Source: Prosapia bicincta (Eukaryota > Arthropoda > Insecta > Hemiptera > Cercopidae). Taken from it: 64,000 nucleotides of DNA. Below the pieces are notes generated by a model. The model saw nothing but the letters and a program-made list of their open reading frames with translations, was not told the origin of the DNA and did no database searches. This document shows, piece after piece, positions 1-14,430 of this stretch; the first letter of the stretch is position 1, and the number at the start of each line of letters is the position of its first letter. The stretch covers positions 64,038,655-64,102,654 of the forward strand of contig JBAIZL010000005.1 of the NCBI GenBank assembly GCA_036971475.1, read 5' to 3'. The position numbers were made by a program, and so were the translations under genes.

Positions 1-170
1 TGCTCTTAGAATTGATCTATATTAAGTATTATAGGAGCTATCGCAATTGTCATATATTTTCTCTAAAAAAATGCATGAATTATAGTTCATGGATTTTGCG
101 ATTTCTACAAAAAATAGATTTCTCATTTAAAAGGCATAATAAACGCAGAATCGACCATAGATTCGCATTG

Positions 171-340
171 TGCTCTTAGAATTTATCTATAATAAGTATT
201 ATAGGAGCTCCTGCGATTGTCATATATTGTCTCTTAAAAAATGCATGAATTATAGTTCATGGATTTTGCGATTTCTACAAAAAATGGATTTCTCATTTAA
301 GACGCATAATAAACGCAGAATCGACCATAGATTCGCATTG
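171..340 (+). repeat. Representative 170-bp monomer with three dyad symmetries
   Basis: This is the second monomer in the window and shows the internal design. Dyad 1 (187-204, CTATAATAAGTATTATAG) has perfect 8-bp arms around a 2-nt centre. Dyad 2 (244-261, CATGAATTATAGTTCATG) has 6-bp arms around TTATAG. Dyad 3 (318-334) has 5-bp arms GAATC/GATTC; monomers carrying GAATCTACC extend these to perfect 7-bp arms around CCA. All three recur in nearly every monomer. They could form cruciforms or bind dimeric proteins. No CENP-B box is present. Confidence 0.85.
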
Positions 341-3300
341 TGCTCTTAGAATTGATCTATAATAAGTATTATATTAGCTATCGCAATTGTCATATATTTT
401 CTCTAAAAAAATGCATGAATTATATAGTTCATGGATTTTGCGATTTCTACAAAAAATGGATTTCTCATTTAAAAGGCATAATAAACGCAGAATCGACCAT
501 AGATTCGCATTGTGCACTTAGAATTGATCTATAATAAGTATTATAAGAGCTATCGCAATTGTCATATATTTGCTCTAAAAAAATGCATGAATTATAGTTC
601 ATGGATTTTGCGATTTCTACAAAAAATGGATTTCTCATTTAAAAAGCATAATAAACGCAGAATCTACCATAGATTCGCATTGTGCACTTAGAATTGATCT
701 ATAATAAGTATTATAGGAGCTATGGCAATTGTCATATATTTGCTCTAAAAAAATGCATGAATTATAGTTCATGGATTTTGCGATTTCTACAAAAAATGAA
801 TTTCTCATTTAAAAGGCATAATAAACGCAGAATCTACCATAGATTCGCATTGTGCACTTAGAATTGATCTATAATAAGTATTATAGGAGCTATGGCAATT
901 GTCATATATTTGCTCTAAAAAAATGCATGAATTATAGTTCATGGATTTTGCGATTTCTACAAAAAATGGATTTCTCATTTAAAAGGCATAATAAACGCAG
1001 AATCTACCATAGATTCGCATTGTGCACTTAGAATTGATCTATAATAAGTATTATAGGAGCTATCGCAATTGTCATATATTTTCTCTAAAAAAATGCATGA
1101 ATTATAGTTCATGGATTTTGCGATTTCTACAAAAAATGGATTTCTCATTTAAAAGGCATAATAAACGCAGAATCGACCATAGATTCGCATTGTGCTCTTA
1201 GAATTGATCTATAATAAGTATTATAGGAGCTATCGCGATTGTCATATATTTTCTCTTAAAAAATGCATGAATTATAGTTCATGGATTTTACGATTTCTAC
1301 AAAAAAATGGATTTCTCATTTAAAAGGCATAATAAACGCAGAATCGACCATAGATTCGCATTGTGCTTTTAGAATTGATCTATAATAAGTATTATAGGAG
1401 CTATCGCGATTGTCATATATTTTCTCTTAAAAAATGCATGAATTATAGTTCATGGATTTTGCGATTTCTACAAAAAATGGATTTCTCATTTAAAAGGCAT
1501 AATAAACGCAGAATCGACCATAGATTCGCATTGTGCTCTTAGAATTGATCTATAATAAGTATTATAGGAGCTATCGCGATTGTCATATATTTTCTCTTAA
1601 AAAATGCATGAATTATAATTCATGGATTTTGCGATTTCTACAAAAAATGGATTTCTCATTTAAAAGGCATAATAAACGCAGAATCGACCATAGATTCGCA
1701 TTGTGCTCTTAGAATTGATCTATAATAAGTATTATAGGAGCTATCGCAGCTGTCATATATTTGCTCTAAAAAAATGCATGAATTATAGTTCATGGATTTT
1801 GCGATTTCTACAAAAAATGGATTTCTCATTTAAAAGGCATAATAAACGCAGAATCGACCATAGATTCGCATTGTGCACTTAGAATTGATCTATAATAAGT
1901 ATTATAGGAGCTATGGCAATTGTCATATATTTGCTCTAAAAAAATGCATGAATTATAGTTCATGGATTTTACGATTTCTACAAAAAATGGATTTCTCATT
2001 TAAAAGGCATAATAAACGCAGAATCGACCATAGATTCGCATTGTGCTCTTAGAATTGATCTATAATAAGTATTATAGGAGCTATCGCGATTTTCATATAT
2101 TTTCTCTTAAAAAATGCATGAATTATAGTTCATGGATTTTGCGATTTCTACAAAAAATGGATTTCTCATTTAAAAGGCATAATAAACGCAGAATCGACCA
2201 TAGATTCGCATTGTGCTCTTAGAATTGATCTATAATAAGTATTATAGGAGCTATCGCAATTGTCATATATTTTCTCTAAAAAAATGCATGAATTATAGTT
2301 CATGGATTTTGCGATTTCTACAAAAAATGGATTTCTCATTTAAAAGGTATAATAAACGCAGAATCGACCATAGATTCGCATTGTGCTCTTAGAATTGATC
2401 TATAATAAGTATTATAGGAGCTATCGCAATTGTCATATATTTTCTCTACAAAATGCATGAATTATAGTTCATGGATTTTGCGATTTCTACAAAAAATGGA
2501 TTTCTCATTTAAAAGGCATAATAAACGCAGAATCGACCATAGATTCGCATTGTGCTCTTAGAAGTGTTCTATATTAAGTATTATAGGAGCTATCGCAATT
2601 GTCATATATTTTCTCTAAAAAAATGCATGAATTATAGTTCATGGATTTTGCGATTTCTACAAAAAATAGATTTCTCATTTAAAAGGCATAATAAACGCAG
2701 AATCGACCATAGATTCGCATTGTGCTCTTAGAATTGATCTATAATAAGTATTATAGGAGCTCCTGCGATTGTCATATATTGTCTCTTAAAAAATGCATGA
2801 ATTATAGTTCATGGATTTTGCGATTTCTACAAAAAATAGATTTCTCATTTAAAAGGCATAATAAACGCAGAATCGACCATAGATTCGCATTGTGCTCTTA
2901 GAATTGATCTATAATAAGTATTATAGGAGCTCCTGCGATTGTCATATATTGTCTCTTAAAAAATGCATGAATTATAGTTCATGGATTTTGCGATTTCTAC
3001 AAAAAATGGATTTCTCATTTAAAAGGCATAATAAACGCAGAATCGACCATAGATTCGCATTGTGCTCTTAGAATTGATCTATATTAAGTATTATAGGAGC
3101 TATCGCAATTGTCATATATTTTCTCTAAAAAAATGCATGAATTATAGTTCATGGATTTTGCGATTTCTACAAAAAATAGATTTCTCATTTAAAAGGCATA
3201 ATAAACGCAGAATCGACCATAGATTCGCATTGTGCTCTTAGAATTGATCTATAATAAGTATTATAGGAGCTCCTGCGATTGTCATATATTGTCTCTTAAA

Positions 3301-6300
3301 AAATGCATGAATTATAGTTCATGGATTTTGCGATTTCTACAAAAAATGGATTTCTCATTTAAGAGGCATAATAAACGCAGAATCGACCATAGATTCGAAT
3401 TGTGCTCTTAGAATTGATCTATAATAAGTATTATAAGAGCTATCGCAATTGTCATATATTTGCTCTAAAAAAATGCATGAATTATAGTTCATGGATTTTG
3501 CGATTTCTACAAAAAATGGATTTCTCATTTAAAAGGCATAATAAACGCAGAATCTACCATAGATTCGCATTGTGCACTTAGAATTGATCTATAATAAGTA
3601 TTATAGGAGCTATGGCAATTGTCATATATTTGCTCTAAAAAAATGCATGAATTATAGTTCATGGATTTTGCGATTTCTACAAAAAATGAATTTCTCATTT
3701 AAAAGGCATAATAAACGCAGAATCTACCATAGATTCGCATTGTGCACTTAGAATTGATCTATAATAAGTATTATAGGAGCTATGGCAATTGTCATATATT
3801 TGCTCTAAAAAAATGCATGAATTATAGTTCATGGATTTTGCGATTTCTACAAAAAATGGATTTCTTATTTAAAAGGCATAATAAACGCAGAATCGACCAT
3901 AGATTCGCATTGTGCTCTTAGAATTGATCTATAATAAGTATTATATTAGCTATCGCAATTGTCATATATTTTCTCTAAAAAAATGCATGAATTATATAGT
4001 TCATGGATTTTGCGATTTCTACAAAAAATGGATTTCTCATTTAAAAGGCATAATAAACGCAGAATCGACCATAGATTCGCATTGTGCACTTAGAATTGAT
4101 CTATAATAAGTATTATAAGAGCTATCGCAATTGTCATATATTTGCTCTAAAAAAATGCATGAATTATAGTTCATGGATTTTGCGATTTCTACAAAAAATG
4201 GATTTCTCATTTAAAAGGCATAATAAACGCAGAATCTACCATAGATTCGCATTGTGCACTTAGAATTGATCTATAATAAGTATTATAGGAGCTATGGCAA
4301 TTGTCATATATTTGCTCTAAAAAAATGCATGAATTATAGTTCATGGATTTTGCGATTTCTACAAAAAATGAATTTCTCATTTAAAAGGCATAATAAACGC
4401 AGAATCTACCATAGATTCGCATTGTGCACTTAGAATTGATCTATAATAAGTATTATAGGAGCTATGGCAATTGTCATATATTTGCTCTAAAAAAATGCAT
4501 GAATTATAGTTCATGGATTTTGCGATTTCTACAAAAAATGGATTTCTCATTTAAAAGGCATAATAAACGCAGAATCTACCATAGATTCGCATTGTGCACT
4601 TAGAATTGATCTATAATAAGTATTATAGGAGCTATCGCAATTGTCATATATTTTCTCTAAAAAAATGCATGAATTATAGTTCATGGATTTTGCGATTTCT
4701 ACAAAAAATGGATTTCTCATTTAAAAGGCATAATAAACGCAGAATCGACCATAGATTCGCATTGTGCTCTTAGAATTGATCTATAATAAGTATTATAGGA
4801 GCTATCGCGATTGTCATATATTTTCTCTTAAAAAATGCATGAATTATAGTTCATGGATTTTACGATTTCTACAAAAAAATGGATTTCTCATTTAAAAGGC
4901 ATAATAAACGCAGAATCGACCATAGATTCGCATTGTGCTCTTAGAATTGATCTATAATAAGTATTATAGGAGCTATCGCGATTGTCATATATTTTCTCAT
5001 AAAAAATGCATGAATTATAGTTCATGGATTTTGCGATTTCTACAAAAAATGGATTTCTCATTTAAAAGGCATAATAAACGCAGAATCGACCATAGATTCG
5101 CATTGTGCTCTTAGAATTGATCTATAATAAGTATTATAGGAGCTATCGCGATTGTCATATATTTTCTCTTAAAAAATGCATGAATTATAATTCATGGATT
5201 TTGCGATTTCTACAAAAAATGGATTTCTCATTTAAAAGGCATAATAAACGCAGAATCGACCATAGATTCGCATTGTGCTCTTAGAATTGATCTATAATAA
5301 GTATTATAGGAGCTATCGCAGCTGTCATATATTTGCTCTAAAAAAATGCATGAATTATAGTTCATGGATTTTGCGATTTCTACAAAAAATGGATTTCTCA
5401 TTTAAAAGGCATAATAAACGCAGAATCGACCATAGATTCGCATTGTGCACTTAGAATTGATCTATAATAAGTATTATAGGAGCTATGGCAATTGTCATAT
5501 ATTTGCTCTAAAAAAATGCATGAATTATAGTTCATGGATTTTGCGATTTCTACAAAAAATGGATTTCTCATTTAAAAGGCATAATAAACGCAGAATCGAC
5601 CATAGATTCGCATTGTGCTCTTAGAATTGATCTATAATAAGTATTATAGGAGCTATCGCAGCTGTCATATATTTGCTCTAAAAAAATGCATGAATTATAG
5701 TTCATGGATTTTGCGATTTCTACAAAAAATGGATTTCTCATTTAAAAGGCATAATAAACGCAGAATCGACCATAGATTCGCATTGTGCTCTTAGAATTGA
5801 TCTATAATAAGTATTATAGGAGCTATCGCGATTTTCATATATTTTCTCTTAAAAAATGCATGAATTATAGTTCATGGATTTTGCGATTTCTACAAAAAAT
5901 GGATTTCTCATTTAAAAGGCATAATAAACGCAGAATCGACCATAGATTCGCATTGTGCTCTTAGAATTGATCTATAATAAGTATTATAGGAGCTATCGCA
6001 ATTGTCATATATTTTCTCTAAAAAAATGCATGAATTATAGTTCATGGATTTTGCGATTTCTACAAAAAATGGATTTCTCATTTAAAAGGTATAATAAACG
6101 CAGAATCGACCATAGATTCGCATTGTGCTCTTAGAATTGATCTATAATAAGTATTATAGGAGCTATCGCAATTGTCATATATTTTCTCTACAAAATGCAT
6201 GAATTATAGTTCATGGATTTTGCGATTTCTACAAAAAATGGATTTCTCATTTAAAAGGCATAATAAACGCAGAATCGACCATAGATTCGCATTGTGCTCT

Positions 6301-7650
6301 TAGAAGTGTTCTATATTAAGTATTATAGGAGCTATCGCAATTGTCATATATTTTCTCTAAAAAAATGCATGAATTATAGTTCATGGATTTTGCGATTTCT
6401 ACAAAAAATAGATTTCTCATTTAAAAGGCATAATAAACGCAGAATCGACCATAGATTCGCATTGTGCTCTTAGAATTGATCTATAATAAGTATTATAGGA
6501 GCTCCTGCGATTGTCATATATTGTCTCTTAAAAAATGCATGAATTATAGTTCATGGATTTTGCGATTTCTACAAAAAATAGATTTCTCATTTAAAAGGCA
6601 TAATAAACGCAGAATCGACCATAGATTCGCATTGTGCTCTTAGAATTGATCTATAATAAGTATTATAGGAGCTCCTGCGATTGTCATATATTGTCTCTTA
6701 AAAAATGCATGAATTATAGTTCATGGATTTTGCGATTTCTACAAAAAATGGATTTCTCATTTAAAAGGCATAATAAACGCAGAATCGACCATAGATTCGC
6801 ATTGTGCTCTTAGAATTGATCTATATTAAGTATTATAGGAGCTATCGCAATTGTCATATATTTTCTCTAAAAAAATGCATGAATTATAGTTCATGGATTT
6901 TGCGATTTCTACAAAAAATAGATTTCTCATTTAAAAGGCATAATAAACGCAGAATCGACCATAGATTCGCATTGTGCTCTTAGAATTGATCTATAATAAG
7001 TATTATAGGAGCTCCTGCGATTGTCATATATTGTCTCTTAAAAAATGCATGAATTATAGTTCATGGATTTTGCGATTTCTACAAAAAATGGATTTCTCAT
7101 TTAAGAGGCATAATAAACGCAGAATCGACCATAGATTCGCATTGTGCTCTTAGAATTGATCTATAATAAGTATTATAAGAGCTATCGCAATTGTCATATA
7201 TTTGCTCTAAAAAAATGCATGAATTATAGTTCATGGATTTTGCGATTTCTACAAAAAATGGATTTCTCATTTAAAAGGCATAATAAACGCAGAATCTACC
7301 ATAGATTCGCATTGTGCACTTAGAATTGATCTATAATAAGTATTATAGGAGCTATGGCAATTGTCATATATTTGCTCTAAAAAAATGCATGAATTATAGT
7401 TCATGGATTTTGCGATTTCTACAAAAAATGAATTTCTCATTTAAAAGGCATAATAAACGCAGAATCTACCATAGATTCGCATTGTGCACTTAGAATTGAT
7501 CTATAATAAGTATTATAGGAGCTATGGCAATTGTCATATATTTGCTCTAAAAAAATGCATGAATTATAGTTCATGGATTTTGCGATTTCTACAAAAAATG
7601 GATTTCTTATTTAAAAGGCATAATAAACGAAGAATCTACCATAGATTCGC
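340..7650 (+). repeat. HOR block A: two units of about 3.57 and 3.74 kb (21 and 22 monomers)
   Basis: A monomer with the rare variant TATTATATTAGCTATC begins at 340 and again at 3912, an offset of 3,572 bp (21 monomers), and the following monomers match in order. After about 5,600 the offset becomes 3,742 bp (for example 2081 to 5823, the CGCGATTTTCAT variant), because the second unit has one extra monomer carrying CGCAGCTGTC. The arrangement shows duplication by unequal exchange in steps of whole monomers. Confidence 0.85.
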
Positions 7651-8949
7651 ATTGTGCACTTAGAATTGATCTATAATAAGTATTATAGGAGCTATCGCGA
7701 TTGTCATATATTTTCTCTTAAAAAATGCATGAATTATAGTTCATGGATTTTACGATTTCTACAAAAAAATGGATTTGTCATTTAAAAGGCATAATAAACG
7801 CAGAATCGACCATAGATTCGCATTGTGCTCTTAGAATTGATCTATAATAAGTATTATAGGAGCTATCGCGATTGTCATATATTTTCTCTTAAAAAATGCA
7901 TGAATTATAGTTCATGGATTTTGCGATTTCTACAAAAAATGGATTTCTCATTTAAAAGGCATAATAAACGCAGAATCGACCATAGATTCGCATTGTGCTC
8001 TTAGAATTGATCTATAATAAGTATTATAGGAGCTATCGCGATTGTCATATATTTTCTCTTAAAAAATGCATGAATTATAGTTCATGGATTGTGCGATTTC
8101 TACAAAAAATGGATTTCTCATTTAAAAGGCATAATAAACGCAGAATCGACCATAGATTCGCATTGTGCTCTTAGAATTGATCTATAATAAGTATTATAGG
8201 AGCTATCGCAATTGTCATATATTTGCTCTAAAAAAATGCATGAATTATAGTTCATGGATTTTGCGATTTCTACAAAAAATGGATTTCTCATTTAAAAGGC
8301 ATAATAAACGCAGAATCGACCATAGATTCGCATTGTGCACTTAGAATTGATCTATAATAAGTATTATAGGAGCTATGGCAATTGTCATATATTTGCTCTA
8401 AAAAAATGCATGAATTATAGTTCATGGATTTTGCGATTTCTACAAAAAATGGATTTCTCATTTAAAAGGCATAATAAACGCAGAATCGACCATAGAGTCG
8501 CATTGTGCACTTAGAATTGATCTATAATAAGTATTATAGGAGCTATGGCAATTGTCATATATTTGCTCTAAAAAAATGCATGAATTATAGTTCATGGATT
8601 TTGCGATTTCTACAAAAAATGGATTTCTCATTTAAAAGGCATAATAAACGCAGAATCTACCATAGATTCGCATTGTGCACTTAGAATTGATCTATAATAA
8701 GTATTATAGGAGCTATGGCAATTGTCATATATTTGCTCTAAAAAAATGCATGAATTATAGTTCATGGATTTTGCGATTTCTACAAAAAATGGATTTCTCA
8801 TTTAAAAGGCATAATAAACGCAGAATCGACCATAGATTCGCATTGTGCTCTTAGAATTGATCTATAATAAGTATTATAGGAGCTATGGCAATTGTCATAT
8901 ATTTGCTCTAAAAAAATGCATGAATTATAGTTCATGGATTTTACGATTT

Positions 8950-11900
8950 CTACAAAAAAATGGATTTCTCATTTAAAAGGCATAATAAACGACGAATCGA
9001 CCATAGATTCGCCTTGTGCTCTTAGAATTGATCTATAATAAGTATTATAGGAGCTATCTCAATCGTCATAACCTTTCTCTAAAAAAATGCCTGAATTATA
9101 GTTCATGGATTTTGCGATTTCTACAAAAAATGGATTTCTCATTTAAAAGGCATAATAAACGCAGAATCGACCATAGATTCGCATTGTGCTCTTAGAATTG
9201 ATCTATAATAAGTATTATAGGAGCTATCGCAATTGTCATATATTTTCTCTAAAAAAATGCATGAATTATAGTTCATGGATTTTGCGATTTCTACAAAAAA
9301 TGGATTTCTCATTTAAAAGGCATAATAAACGCAGAATCGACCATAGATTCGCATTGTGCTCTTAGAATTGATCTATAATAAGTATTATAGGAGCTATCGC
9401 GATTGTCATATATTTTCTCTTAAAAAATGCATGAATTATAGTTCATGGATTTTGCGATTTCTACAAAAAATGGATTTCTCATTTAAAAGGCATAATAAAC
9501 GCAGAATCGACCATAGATTCGCATTGTGCTCTTAGAATTGATCTATAATAAGTATTATAGGAGCTATCGCAATTGTCATATATTTGCTCTAAAAAAATGC
9601 ATGAATTATAGTTCATGGATTTTGCGATTTCTACAAAAAATGGATTTCTCATTTAAAAGGCATAATAAACGCAGAATCGACCATAGATTCGCATTGTGCA
9701 CTTAGAATTGATCTATAATAAGTATTATAGGAGCTATGGCAATTGTCATATATTTGCTCTAAAAAAATGCATGAATTATAGTTCATGGATTTTGCGATTT
9801 CTACAAAAAATGGATTTCTCATTTAAAAGGCATAATAAACGCAGAATCGACCATAGATTCGCATTGTGCTCTTAGAATTGATTTATAATAAGTATTATAG
9901 GAGCTATGGCAATTGTCATATATTTGCTTTAAAAAAAATTCATGATTTATAGTTCATGGATTTTGCGATTTCTACAAAAAATGGATTTCTCATTTAAAAG
10001 GCATAATAAACGCAGAATCGACCATAGATTCGCATTGTGCTCTTAGAATTGATCTATAATAAGTATTATAGGAGCTATCGCAATTGTCATATATTTGCTC
10101 TAAAAAAAATGCATGAATTATAGTTCATGGATTTTGCGATTTCTACAAAAAATGGATTTCTCATTTAAAAGGCATAATAAACGCAGAATCGACCATAGAT
10201 TCGCATTGTGCTCTTAGAATTGATCTATAATAAGTATTATAGGAGCTATCGCAATTGTCATATATTTTCTCTAAACAAATGCATGAATTATAGTTCATGG
10301 ATTTTGCGATTTCTACAAAAAATGGATTTCTCATTTAAAAGGCATAATAAACGCAGAATCGACCATAGATTCGCATTGTGCTCTTAGAATTGATCTATAA
10401 TAAGTATTATAGGAGCTATCGCAATTGTCATATATTTTCTCTAAAAAAATGCATGAATTATAGTTCATGGATTTTGCGATTTCTACAAAAAATGGATTTC
10501 TCATTTAAAAGGCATATTAAACGCAGAATCGACCATAGATTCGCATTGTTCTCTTAGAATTGATCTATAATAAGTATTATAGGAGCTATCGCAATTGTCA
10601 TATATTTTCTCTAAACAAATGCATGAATTATAGTTCATGGATTTTGCGATTTCTACAAAAAATGGATTTCTCATTTAAAAGGCATAATAAACGCAGAATC
10701 GACCATAGATTCGCATTGTGCTCTTAGAATTGATCTATAATAAGTATTATAGGAACTATCGCAATTGTCATATATTTTCTCTAAAAAAATGCATGAATTA
10801 TAGTTCATGGATTTTGCGATTTCTACAAAAAAATGGATTTCTCATTTAAAAGGCATAATAAACGCAGAATCGACGATAGATTCGCATTGTGCTCTTAGAA
10901 TTGATCTATAATAAGTATTATAGGAGCTATCGCAATTGTCATATGTTTTCTCTTAAAAAATGCATGAATTATAGTTCATGGATTTTACGATTTCTACAAA
11001 AAATTGATTTCTCAATTAAAAGGCATAATAAACGCAGAATCGACCATAGATTCGCATTGTGCTCTTAGAATTGATCTATAATAAGTATTATAGGAGCTAT
11101 CGCAATTGTCATATATTTTCTCTTAAAAAATGCATGAATTATAGTTCATGGATTTTACGATTTCTACAAAAAATTGATTTCTCATTTAAAAGGCATAATA
11201 AACGCAGAATCGACCATAGATTCGCATTGTGCACTTAGAATTGATCTATAATAAGTATTATAAGAGCTATCGCAATTGTCATACATTTGCTCTAAAAAAA
11301 ATGCATGAATTATAGTTCATGGATTTTGCGATTTCTACAAAAAATGGATTTCTCATTTAAAAGGCATAATAAACGCAGAATCGACCATAGATTCGCATTG
11401 TGCACTTAGAATTGATCTATAATAAGTATTATAGGAGCTATCGCAATTGTCATATATTTTCTCAAAAAAAATGCATGAATTATAGTTCATGGATTTTGCG
11501 ATTTCTACAAAAAATGGATTTCTCATTTAAAAGGCATAATAAACGCAGAATCGACCATAGATTCGCATTGTGCTCTTAGAATTGATCTATAATAAATAAT
11601 ATAGGAGCTATCGCAATTGTCATATATTTTCTCTAAAAAAATGCATGAGAATTATAGTTCATGGATTTTGCGATTTCTACAAAAAATGGATTTCTCATTT
11701 AAAAGGTATAATAAACGCAGAATCGACCATAGATTCGCATTGTGCTCTTAGAATTGATCTATAATAAGTATTATAGGAGCTATCGCGATTGTCATATATT
11801 TTCTCTTAAAAAATGCATGAATTATAGTTCATGGATTTTACGATTTCTACAAAAAAATGGATTTCTCATTTAAAAGGCATAATAAACGCAGAATCGACCA

Positions 11901-14430
11901 TAGATTCGCATTGTGCTCTTAGAATTGATCTATAATAAGTATTATAGGAGCTACCGCGATTGTCATATATTTTCTCTTAAAAAATGCATGAATTATAGTT
12001 CATGGATTTTGCGATTTCTACAAAAAATGGATTTCTCATTTAAAAGGCATAATAAACACAGAATCGACCATAGATTCGCATTGTGCTCTTAGAATTGATC
12101 TATAATAAGTATTATAGGAGCTATCGCGATTGTCATATATTTTCTCTTAAAAAATGCATGAATTATAGTTCATGGATTTTGCGATTTCTACAAAAAATGG
12201 ATTTCTCATTTAAAAGGCATAATAAACGCAGAATCGACCATAGATTCGCATTGTGCACTTAGAATTGATCTATAATAAGTATTATAGGAGCTATGGCAAT
12301 TGTCATATATTTGCTCTAAAAAATGCATGAATTATAGTTCATGGATTTTGCGATTTCTACAAAAAATGGATTTCTCATTTAAAAGGCATAAAAAACGCAG
12401 AATCTACCATAGATTCGCATTGTGCACTTAGAATTGATCTATAATAAGTATTATAGGAGCTATGGCAATTGTCATATATTTGCTCTAAAAAAATGCATGA
12501 ATTATAGTTCATGGATTTTACGATTTCTACAAAAAAATGGATTTCTCATTTAAAAGGCATAATAAACGCAGAATCGACCATAGATTCGCATTTTGCTCTT
12601 AGAATTGATCTATAATAAGTATTATAGGAGCTATGGCAATTGTCATATATTTGCTCTAAAAAAATGCATGAATTATAGTTCATGGATTTTACGATTTCTA
12701 CAAAAAAATGGATTTCTCATTTAAAAGGCATAATAAACGACGAATCGACCATAGATTCGCATTGTGCACTTAGAATTGATCTATAATAAGTATTATAGGA
12801 GCTATCTCAATCGTCATAACCTTTCTCTAAAAAAATGCCTGAATTACAGTTCATGGATTTTGCGATTTCTACAAAAAGTGGATTTCTCATTTAAAAGGCA
12901 TAATAAACGCAGAATCGACCATAGATTCGCATTGTGCTCTTAGAATTGATCTATAATAAGTATTATAGGAGCTATCGCAATTGTCATATATTTTCTCTAA
13001 AAAAATGCATGAATTATAGTTCATGGATTTTGCGATTTCTACAAAAAATGGATTTCTCATTTAAAAGGCATAATAAACGCAGAATCGACCATAGATTCGC
13101 ATTGTGCTCTTAGAATTGATCTATAATAAGTATTATAGGAGCTATCGCGATTGTCATATATTTTCTCTTAAAAAATGCATGAATTATAGTTCATGGATTT
13201 TGCGATTTCTACAAAAAATGGATTTCTCATTTAAAAGGCATAATAAACGCAGAATCGACCATAGATTCGCATTGTGCTCTTAGAATTGATCTATAATAAG
13301 TATTATAGGAGCTATCGCAATTGTCATATATTTGCTCTAAAAAAATGCATGAATTATAGTTCATGGATTTTGCGATTTCTACAAAAAATGGATTTCTCAT
13401 TTAAAAGGCATAATAAACGCAGAATCGACCATAGATTCGCATTGTGCACTTAGAATTGATCTATAATAAGTATTATAGGAGCTATGGCAATTGTCATATA
13501 TTTGCTCTAAAAAAATGCATGAATTATAGTTCATGGATTTTGCGATTTCTACAAAAAAAGGATTTCTCATTTAAAAGGCATAATAAACGCAGAATCGACC
13601 ATAGATTCGCATTGTGCTCTTAGAATTGATTTATAATAAGTATTATAGGAGCTATGGCAATTGTCATATATTTGCTTTAAAAAAAATGCATGATTTATAG
13701 TTCATGGATTTTGCGATTTCTACAAAAAATGGATTTCTCATTTAAAAGGCATAATAAACGCAGAATCGACCATAGATTCGCATTGTGCTCTTAGAATTGA
13801 TCTATAATAAGTATTATAGGAGCTATCGCAATTGTCATATATTTGCTCTAAAGAAAATGCATGAATTATAGTTCATGGATTTTGCGATTTCTACAAAAAA
13901 TGGATTTCTCATTTAAAAGGCATAATAAACGCAGAATCGACCATAGATTCGCATTGTGCTCTTAGAATTGATCTATAATAAGTATTATAGGAGCTATCGC
14001 AATTGTCATATATTTTCTCTAAACAAATGCATGAATTATAGTTCATGGATTTTGCGATTTCTACAAAAAATGGATTTCTCATTTAAAAGGCATAATAAAC
14101 GCAGAATCGACCATAGATTCGCATTGTGCTCTTAGAATTGATCTATAATAAGTATTATAGGAGCTATCGCAATTGTCATATATTTTCTCTAAAAAAATGC
14201 ATGAATTATAGTTCATGGATTTTGCGATTTCTACAAAAAATGGATTTCTCATTTAAAAGGCATATTAAACGCAGAATCGACCATAGATGCGCATTGTGCT
14301 CTTAGAATTGATCTATAATAAGTATTATAAGAGCTATGGCAATTGTCATATATTTTCTCTAAACAAATGCATGAATTATAGTTCATGGATTTTGCGATAT
14401 CTACAAAAAATGGATTTCTCATTTAAAAGG
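8950..14430 (+). repeat. HOR block B: 3,748-bp period (22 monomers)
   Basis: A strongly diverged monomer with CTATCTCAATCGTCATAACC occurs at 9051 and 12799. The monomers after it match at a constant offset of 3,748 bp: the TTGATTTATAAT variant near 9880/13628 and the GGCATATTAA variant at 10511/14259. The match breaks down near 14.4 kb, where two monomers appear to be missing from the second unit. Confidence 0.8.
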
